Program-made: the position numbers and the translations under genes | Part shown: positions 8,091 through 13,566 of the stretch, one piece after another | Numbering within the stretch: the first letter of the stretch is position 1 | Layout of the letters: every line of letters starts with the position of its first letter | Source: Dentipellis sp. KUC8613 | Taxonomy: Eukaryota; Basidiomycota; Agaricomycetes; Russulales; Hericiaceae | Direction: 5' to 3' | Assembly (NCBI GenBank): GCA_002286715.1 | Contig: NSJX01000167.1 | Span: 8,487 to 22,052, forward strand | Length of the DNA: 13,566 bases | The notes under the pieces: generated by a model | Told to the model about the DNA's origin: nothing | The model's database searches: none | Seen by the model: the letters and a program-made list of their open reading frames with translations, nothing else

Positions 8091-8110
8091 CCCGGGATCC
8101 CGGGCTCGCG
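8085..8110 (+). repeat. 26-bp perfect GC palindrome of head B
   Basis: The palindrome is CGCGAGC then CCGGGATCCCGG then GCTCGCG, perfect over 26 bp. It recurs in head C, where it extends to 28 bp, and in a decayed form in head A (2182-2203). It marks the exact border between head and array in every unit. It could form a cruciform in DNA or a strong hairpin in RNA. Confidence 0.9.
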
Positions 8111-10030
8111 TCCTTGTCACCCTCCAGGTCTTGTTGTTGCCCTCCTCGCCACGTCGCAACTTTCCACCTGCCGGTGTCGCTCTCCGTGACCCACCATCGC
8201 TCTCCACCTCCCGCCATCACTCACTGGTTTCTCGTATGTCGTACGCTCCGCCCTCGCCCGCGCCGCCTGCGCGCGCTCCCTCTCGATCCGTCCTCCCCAC
8301 ACCTGCCTGCGCCCTCTCGTGCGCCCGGTCACTCTCGCGCGCGTGCCTCATGCACGCACCCTCTATCTCGCACGCCGCACCGTATCCGCCACTGTTTCGC
8401 AACCGCTAGCTTCTGTTTCGAGTCCGCCCGCCCGCTAGCAACACTGCAGCAGGCGCGTGCGGTTCCTCTTGTGAATGAAGGGCCCCTCGCGACGCCGCCT
8501 CGTGCCCTACTGCCACCCTCTTTGCCCACCGACGCCCCACCGATGCCATCTCGGTGCTACGGCGCCCCACCGATGCCGCTGTGTGCCCCAGCAACGCCTC
8601 GCGCCCCAACCACACCCCCGTGTTTCGCTCACGCTTGTGGTTCTCGCACGTGCATCTCCGCCGCTGCCTCGCTCGTGTCCTGTCGCGGCCGCCATCTCAT
8701 GCTCCAGCGCCCCCTCGCACTCGCTCGTGCCCGCGCTGCTCCCTCATCCCGCCCTCTCGCTCCCTCCGAAACTCCCTTCGCGCTGTTTAAGCCCCCGGCG
8801 CCATGTTGTGCCTCTCCTCGCGCGCACCCGCTTCGCTTACCGCCTCGCCAACGTGTCGTGTGCTCGTGCAGCGCACCGCCGTTTCGTTTGTGCACCGCAG
8901 CATCAGTGCTGCTCCGCGCCCTATCCCCTTTCACTCCCCCGCACCACTGCCCATTCTCAAGGCATACACTCGCACGTGCACACGGCCCGCCAACGCCCTC
9001 ACGACGCTGTCTGGTGCCCCACCGACGCTGCTGCGTCCCGTCGACGCCTCGTGGCTCACCGACGCTCTCACAACGCCGCCTCGGACCCCAGCGACACCCT
9101 CGCGCCCCACCAATGACCGACGCCCCACCGACACCCTCTTGGTCCACTTGCGCCCCAGTGACCCCGCCCCGCGCCCCAAAGATGCCTTGTGGCCCCTCGA
9201 CGCCCTCACGACGCCCCTTCTCGCTCCTGCCGACCCACATGCTCTCGCACTCCCTTGGACCGAGCCGCACGCGCTCTCCCCGCCTCACGCCCCCTAGCAA
9301 CGCTGCAGCACGTGCGTGCGGTCTTGCACCTGCGATCTTGCCGCCCCGCACACTTCCATTTCGCCTCGCACGCCCCCGTACCGCGCTGCGCGCCCCGCTA
9401 CCCTCTTGCGCCCCATGGCGCTGCATTGACCCACTTTTGCGCCTCACCACGCCCTCTCGCGCCTTCTGGCGCCGCCTCGCCACCCTTTCGCGCCGCCTGG
9501 TGTCCACTCGCCGCACCTCTTGCGTCCCATGACGCTGTGTCGCGCTCTTCTTGCCCCGTCACGCTGCGTCGCCTCGCCGTGCTTGGGCAGTTCCCCGCCC
9601 ACGCTGTCGTTTCGCACTCGTGAGCCCGATGCGCCCTCTCGCCCCAACAACGCCGCGTGTCCCAGCAACGCCTCGCGACGCCATCTCGCCGTGCTCGGGC
9701 GGTTTCCCACCCGCTCTGTCGTTGCGAGCCCGCCCCACCCTCTCGCCGCAGCAAGGCCGCGCGCCGTAGCAATGCCGCCGCATCGCCGTGTCGCCGCCCA
9801 CGCTTTCGTTTCGCGCACGCGAGCCCGACGCACCGTCTCGCCCCAGCAATGCCCTCGCGCCCCAGCAACACTCTCGTGACACCCTCGCAATGCCGCCGCG
9901 CCGCGTCGCGCACGCGTCCGCCATGTCTCTCGCTCGCCGTTTGTTGTGCTTGCACCACCACCGCCGCATTCTCGCTCATGCCTGTTGCCCTGTCGCGCCT
10001 GTACCATTCACTCTTGTCGCGCCCACTCCG

Positions 10031-10069
10031 CCGTCTTCAGGCCCCTTGGGCCGTCTTCGGGCCCCGCTG
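10031..10069 (+). repeat. Two tandem units of 20 and 19 bp
   Basis: CCGTCTTCAGGCCCCTTGGG is followed by CCGTCTTCGGGCCCCGCTG and then the start of a third CCGTCTGC. The same CCGTCT(T/G)CGGGCCCC phrase appears in array A near 5910-5935, another link between the arrays. Confidence 0.65.
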
Positions 10070-10120
10070 CCGTCTGCACATATAATGGCGCCGTCTTGTG
10101 CCCCGCCCCGCCCTTTTCGC

Positions 10121-10160
10121 GGCCCGTGGCGCCCTCTCGCGGCCTGTGGCGCCACCTCGT
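10121..10160 (+). repeat. Two tandem 20-bp units
   Basis: GGCCCGTGGCGCCCTCTCGC is followed by GGCCTGTGGCGCCACCTCGT, with few differences in perfect 20-bp register. Confidence 0.7.
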
Positions 10161-11504
10161 CGCCCTTGTACGCCCTCACGTCGCCGCCACCTGCTGTGGC
10201 TCGCTGCTGCGCTCCCGTGCTCCCGTCACGCGCCCCCGTGTCGCCGCCCCGTGCCTCTCACCGCTCTCGTGAGCCCTTGCGCCGTCTGCGCGCCCCATGG
10301 GCCGTCTCACGCCCTACCCCGCGCCGCCCGCCTCTCTCTTGCTCTCCATTGCACCGTTACGCGCCCCGCCGCACCGTGTTGGGCCCCGTCGTATCCTCTC
10401 GAACACCGCCCCGCTATCTGCTGTGCCATCGCCCACTCTCAAGCTCGTGGCGCGGCCCCGTCGCCCTCGCCCGCCCTCGTGTCGCCATCACCCGACGTGG
10501 CTCACCACAGCGCCCCCGTGCTGTGGCCACGCACCCCAGTGTGCGCCTTCTGGTAGCTCGTGGCCGCGTGTTGCCCTCACGTGCTCCCTCACCGTCACCC
10601 GCCGTCACCCTTCGCCGCCACGCCCGCTAACGGCCCCGTTTTGTGCCCCCGCATCCCCGTCACCTGCCTTCGCATCCCCGCCACGCGTGCCCACGCCGCT
10701 GTTTCATCACCAGTGGCCCCGCCCCGCCCTCGCGCGCCCCCGCAGCGCCTCCACATCGCGACTTTGAGTGCGCATGCGGCCATTACCGCACACGACATGC
10801 CCCCGACCGCCACACACGCCCCCTCGCTGCTGTCGCGTCGCCCCTCGCCCCAGTCGTGCGCTGTCGCGCAACCGTTATGCGCCCCCACGTAGCTGTCACG
10901 CGCCCCCTCAAGCCCTTCACACGCCGTCCGCGCCGTCCGACCCTTGCGTACCCTCGTGCCGTCCCTGTCACGCGCTCTCGTGCTGCCGCCAGCCCCAGCA
11001 CTACCGTCACGCCCCAGCGGCCTTTGCACGCCATCGCCCACCCCCACGCGCCTTCGCGTCGTCGTTGCACGCTGCGGCCACGTGCCGCTGCCCCGCCGCC
11101 ATCTCGGCGTCGAGCGCCGCAGCCTATGCTCGCCCCCGCACTGCCTCGACGTCGCCGATATGAACACGTGCGCTGCTCTTACCACCCGCGACACGCCCCT
11201 TCACCGCCCCAGCACGGCGGTTTCGCACCTGCGTGCCGCCGTTTCGCGCTTGCAAGTGCATGCTGACATCTGGTAGGCCCCCACAGCCTACGCTCATCCC
11301 CACACCGCCTCCGCGTCGCCGATTCGAGCGTGCGTGTGATCCTTACCGCACACGACGCGCCCCCGACCAGCCTCGCTCACCCCGCACCGCCACAGCCAGC
11401 CGTTTTGCGCACACAAGGCACGCAAGCGTGCCCCCGCCCCACTCTCGCGTTCCCAATTCAACCGCGCACATCGCCGTCACTGCACGCAACGCGCCCTCGA
11501 CCTC

Positions 11505-11735
11505 ATGCCATCATAATCTCCTATACTACGGTTGCATATCTTTGTCAGCTTTCTTTCTTTCTTCACTTCTTCCCTCATTGCATTGTATTCAGACCATGTC
11601 CAGTGCTTTACACTATGATGGTGTCCCTTTTGTTGCTATGTTCTCATGCTCACCATATGCCTTCTAGGTTACTCATGTAGGAGATCATATGTGTATCATA
11701 GCTATAAAGATGTGTATTGAATTTTATAGATTTTT
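11505..11735 (+). repeat. T-rich tail of unit B, no gene seen
   Basis: A short T-rich and AT-rich block includes the polypyrimidine tract TTCTTTCTTTCTTC near 11551. It is about a third the length of tail A. It joins head C without the 20-bp palindrome, so the B/C junction differs from the A/B junction. Confidence 0.55.
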
Positions 11736-12131
11736 TGAATGTCTGAATCATCCAGAAATGCGAAGTCGCGTCAAGATATACAGGCTCTGCTAGAGAAACA
11801 AGCCTATGTATTCGAGTTTATATTTGCTGATTTTACGAAAACCTACAGAATGCTCACGTATACTTCGCCAATTTAAATCGCAATTTTAAGTATTTTACTT
11901 TATCCTGGGAGGCAATGTTTCTGCAGGAATGCTGCATCGACGAGCAGCATACGGCAATTGCCGAGGCACCGCAGAGGACGACGCGACAAATCACTCTCGT
12001 GTCTTGCACTCCCATCTCCCATCCCCCAAACGCCTGTCGACATTCCTCCTCAATACAGTGCACACACGCTCATCGGCTTATCAAGGGAAGACAGAATCTG
12101 GAAAAAAAGGATAACAAGGAGATGGTTATAG

Positions 12132-12182
12132 GTGCGTTGTCCTGCGTTCTCGACTTTATCATAGAAGTACTGACCGCGCGAG
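12132..12182 (+). other. Putative short spliceosomal intron in head C
   Basis: GTGCGT at 12132, CTGAC at 12170-12174 and GAG ending at 12182 give 51 nt. The middle is diverged from heads A and B, while donor, branch motif and the start of the GC palindrome are kept. This pattern of conservation fits splicing signals but is also explained by two separately conserved boxes. Confidence 0.4.
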
Positions 12183-12203
12183 CCCGGGATCCCGGGCTCG
12201 CGC
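12176..12203 (+). repeat. 28-bp perfect GC palindrome of head C
   Basis: The palindrome has the same core as 8085-8110 (CCCGGGATCCCGGG in the centre) with one more matching base on each side. It again lies at the head/array border. Confidence 0.9.
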
Positions 12204-12923
12204 CTGCCTTTGCCAGCTCACACTCATCGCACCTCTCAATGCCCCTCCCCCCGCGCCCTTTTCACGCCCCGTCCCGCCGTCTTCGCGCCGCCTGGTTGTC
12301 TTCGCGCGTCGCCGTGCCCTTTTTGCGCCGCGTTGGCCGTCTCGTGACCCACCCTGTCGTCTCGCGCCCCATCCCGCCGTCTTCGCGACGCGCCCCGCGC
12401 TCTTCGTGCCCCGCCCTGCCTCTTTCGCGCGCTGTGGGCCGTCTCGCGGCCCACACCGCCATCCGCGCACCTCGTCCCGCTTTCTTTGCACCGCGCCGCT
12501 CCTCTCAACGCCCCCTATGCCCTTTTTGTGCTCCGTCCCGCCTTCTGTGCGCCCTTTTTGCGCCATGTGGGCCATCTCGCGGCCCACCCCAGCCATTCTC
12601 GCATCGCGCCGCGCGCTCTTCGCGTCCAGTCGGCCATCTCGCGCCCACACGGCCGTCTACGCGCCCCATTCCGCCATCTTTGCCCCACGCCCCGCACTCT
12701 CAGCCCCTCCACGCTTCGAGCCCGTGCGCACACCCTGCCGTGCGCTGCCGCCATGCGCCGCCGCGACGCGCTCCCCACGCCGCCACCTCAATGCCGCCGT
12801 CTGATGCCCCCGTGCGGCTGTATTGCGTGCCGCACACACACGTTCTTGTGCTACCGTCTCGCCGCCATATCCCACACCCTCTTGCTCGTCGTCATGCGCA
12901 CCCTCATCCGCGCTGGCCTGCCC

Positions 12924-12979
12924 TCTTGTGCGCCGCCCCATGCCTTCTTGTGCGCCGCCCCATGCCTTCTTGTGCGCCG
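12924..12979 (+). repeat. Two and a half tandem 22-bp units
   Basis: Two identical 22-bp units at 12924-12945 and 12946-12967 (TCTTGTGCGCCGCCCC then ATGCCT) are followed by the first 12 bases of a third. Perfect identity indicates recent duplication. Confidence 0.85.
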
Positions 12980-13302
12980 AAGCGTGCACCCTCGCTCGCT
13001 GTCGCGTGCCCGCTCGCGCACCGTCTCTCGTCTACTATTTTGCGCCTGCGTGCCCTCATTTCGCGCCCCGCGCCCTTGCCATTCGCACCCTCGAACTGCC
13101 GCCCCGCAACCCCTTGCGCTGCCATCACCCGCCCTCGCTCTCGCACCCTAGTGACGCCCTCTGGCGCGGCATCGACGCCCTCCATGCCTGAGACGCAGCC
13201 TCGCACCCCCGTGACGTGACCTCGCACAGTAGCAACGCCCTCTGGCACCTCGCTGGTCGCCGCCACGCACCCCAGCGGGCGCTGTCTCGTGGCCCCGTCC
13301 GT

Positions 13303-13365
13303 GCGCAGCACTGACACCGTCTGCGCGCAGCACTGACGCCACCTGGAGCAGCACCGACGCCATCT
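13303..13365 (+). repeat. Three tandem units of 21-22 bp
   Basis: CAGCACTGACACC, CAGCACTGACGCC and CAGCACCGACGCC start at 13306, 13328 and 13349, each followed by (G/A)(T/C)CT-type ends. Spacing is 22 and 21 bp. Confidence 0.75.
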
Positions 13366-13566
13366 AGTGCCTCAGCTGCACCGCGCCCCGCCATCTGGTG
13401 CACCGCGGACGCCGTCTCGCACTTCAACCGTGCCTCGCCGTCTGTGTGCCGCGCCCTGCCGTCTGCGCACAGCACCGCCTGTTGGCCGTCTCGCGCCCCG
13501 CCCCGCCGTCGTCGTGTCCTGTCGCACCCTGTGGCGCGGCGCGACGCACTCTCAACACCCGCCCCG

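Larger units (their letters stand above)
7411..8110 (+). repeat. Head of repeat unit B
   Basis: This is the most complete head. In order it has TGTT plus the boundary palindrome (7415-7434), TTCTAATAAT, GGTGAGCC (7447-7454), CCCACGATCTCGGCCACAT, TGTATACATTTTCT, CGAAGTCGCG (7663-7672), GAGATATGAG, GCGGGAATTGCCGA (7863-7876), GTGCGTCG (8046) and the 26-bp GC palindrome (8085-8110). Head A matches it along its length, head C from about 7622 on, and the inverted copy at 1045-1249 its first 200 bp. Open frames crossing it (for example minus-strand 7818-8207) have no counterpart in the other heads. It is probably non-coding regulatory or transcribed leader sequence of the element. Confidence 0.8.
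8111..11504 (+). repeat. Array B: C-skewed, CpG-rich degenerate minisatellite
   Basis: This is about 3.4 kb of the same composition as array A. Zones are again visible: CCCACCGA(C/T)GCC units are frequent at about 8525-9240, (C/T)AGCAACGC(C/T)-type units at about 9290-9870, CCGTCTTC(A/G)GGCCCC units at about 10030-10070, and CGCCGTCAC-type units towards 11000. Tandem 20-bp copies are readable at 10031-10069 and 10121-10160. No frame shows domain-like sequence. The strand skew is the same as in arrays A and C. Confidence 0.8.
11736..12203 (+). repeat. Head of repeat unit C, 5' truncated
   Basis: Homology to head B starts around 11730, near a shared TTTTTTG stretch followed by GAATC-type sequence, and includes CGAAGTCGCG (11761-11770), CAATTGCCGA (11955-11964), GTGCGTTG (12132) and the 28-bp GC palindrome (12176-12203). 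The first 200-250 bp seen in heads A and B, with the boundary palindrome, are missing. The distance from the AATTGCCGA box to the donor-like site is 177 nt, close to 179 in head B and longer than 119 in head A. Head C therefore groups with head B in its downstream half. Confidence 0.75.
12204..13566 (+). repeat. Array C: C-skewed, CpG-rich degenerate minisatellite, cut by the window edge
   Basis: The composition and skew are those of arrays A and B. CCGTCTTCGCG(A/C)C and CGTCTCGCG(C/G)CCCA phrases dominate up to about 12700, and CAGCACTGACGCC-type units appear near 13300. Tandem copies remain at 12924-12979 and 13303-13365. The open frame crossing from head C into the array (11915-13219) is low-complexity and not conserved between units. 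The unit continues beyond the window. Confidence 0.8.

Noticed and set aside
1558..8110. Heads A and B as the two LTRs of a retrotransposon
   Set aside because: They are far too diverged from each other for an intact pair, there is no primer-binding site or polypurine tract, and no gag or pol sequence lies between them.
8076..8112. GC palindrome as the T-arm of a tRNA gene
   Set aside because: No acceptor stem, D-arm or anticodon arm can be placed around it, and the symmetry is a perfect palindrome rather than a T-arm with a TTCGA loop.
7818..8207. Minus-strand frame of 129 codons over head B containing RDPGLARSV
   Set aside because: The shared peptide with a minus-strand frame in unit C comes only from the GC palindrome, which reads alike on both strands; the remainder is not conserved.
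8114..11276. Long open frames in array B on both strands (8114-9532 plus, 8629-9516 minus, 9788-10630 plus, 10595-11194 minus)
   Set aside because: Same reason: composition-driven, low complexity, no conservation with the frames in arrays A or C.
11915..13219. A 434-codon frame running from head C into array C
   Set aside because: The head C part has no equivalent frame in heads A or B, and the rest is array sequence.
1..13566. CRISPR array, rRNA genes or bacterial mobile element
   Set aside because: No regular direct repeats with unique spacers, no rRNA-like conserved stretches, and no bacterial gene organisation are visible.

Overview
The window looks like repeat-dominated nuclear DNA of a eukaryote, most plausibly a basidiomycete (agaricomycete) fungus. 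The reasons are a transposon-style ubiquitin-protease-like gene with a eukaryotic nuclear localisation signal, 45-51 nt stretches with the layout of fungal introns (GTGCGT donor, CTGAY branch site), and alternation between AT-rich and extremely CpG- and C-rich blocks. The assignment is an inference; nothing here fixes a species. I see no bacterial operon structure, RNA gene, CRISPR array or virus-like gene.

Layout. (1) Positions 1-924 hold the only convincing protein gene, the 3' part of a coding region for a USP-like (peptidase C19-like) cysteine protease. It is open at the left edge. (2) Positions 981-1557 hold fragments of a repeat family on the minus strand. (3) From 1558 to the right edge, three large repeat units follow head to tail on the plus strand: A (1558-7410), B (7411-about 11735) and C (about 11736 to beyond 13566). 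Each has the same three parts. The head is about 0.45-0.7 kb of moderate GC with ordered conserved boxes: a 20-bp palindrome CTGATTCATCTATGAATCAG (A and B only), (C/T)GAAGTCGCG, AATTGCCGA, GTGCGT(C/T)G and CTGA(C/T)CG(C/T)GCGAGCCCG, the last running into a large GC palindrome. Then comes a kilobase-scale array that is C-rich on the plus strand, CpG-rich and built of decayed units of about 20-22 bp. Units A and B end in a T-rich, AT-rich tail. Box spacing is well kept (204, 204 and 194 nt between the second and third boxes), so the heads are homologous even though much of their sequence has diverged.

The arrays stay open in several frames on both strands because they are poor in T and A, not because they code. 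The many long Pro/Ala/Arg/Ser frames there are best treated as artefacts. Arrays A, B and C share a scattered motif, (C/T)AGCAACG(G/C)-GC, so they probably descend from one ancestral array.

The units behave like a macrosatellite or a tandemly inserted large non-autonomous mobile element. Palindromic ends, head-to-tail stacking and an inverted copy at the left would fit a rolling-circle (Helitron-like) or foldback element. No transposase or Rep/helicase lies in the window. The protease gene ends only 56 bp before the first palindrome half-copy and may belong to a related autonomous element; this link is inferred from proximity alone.
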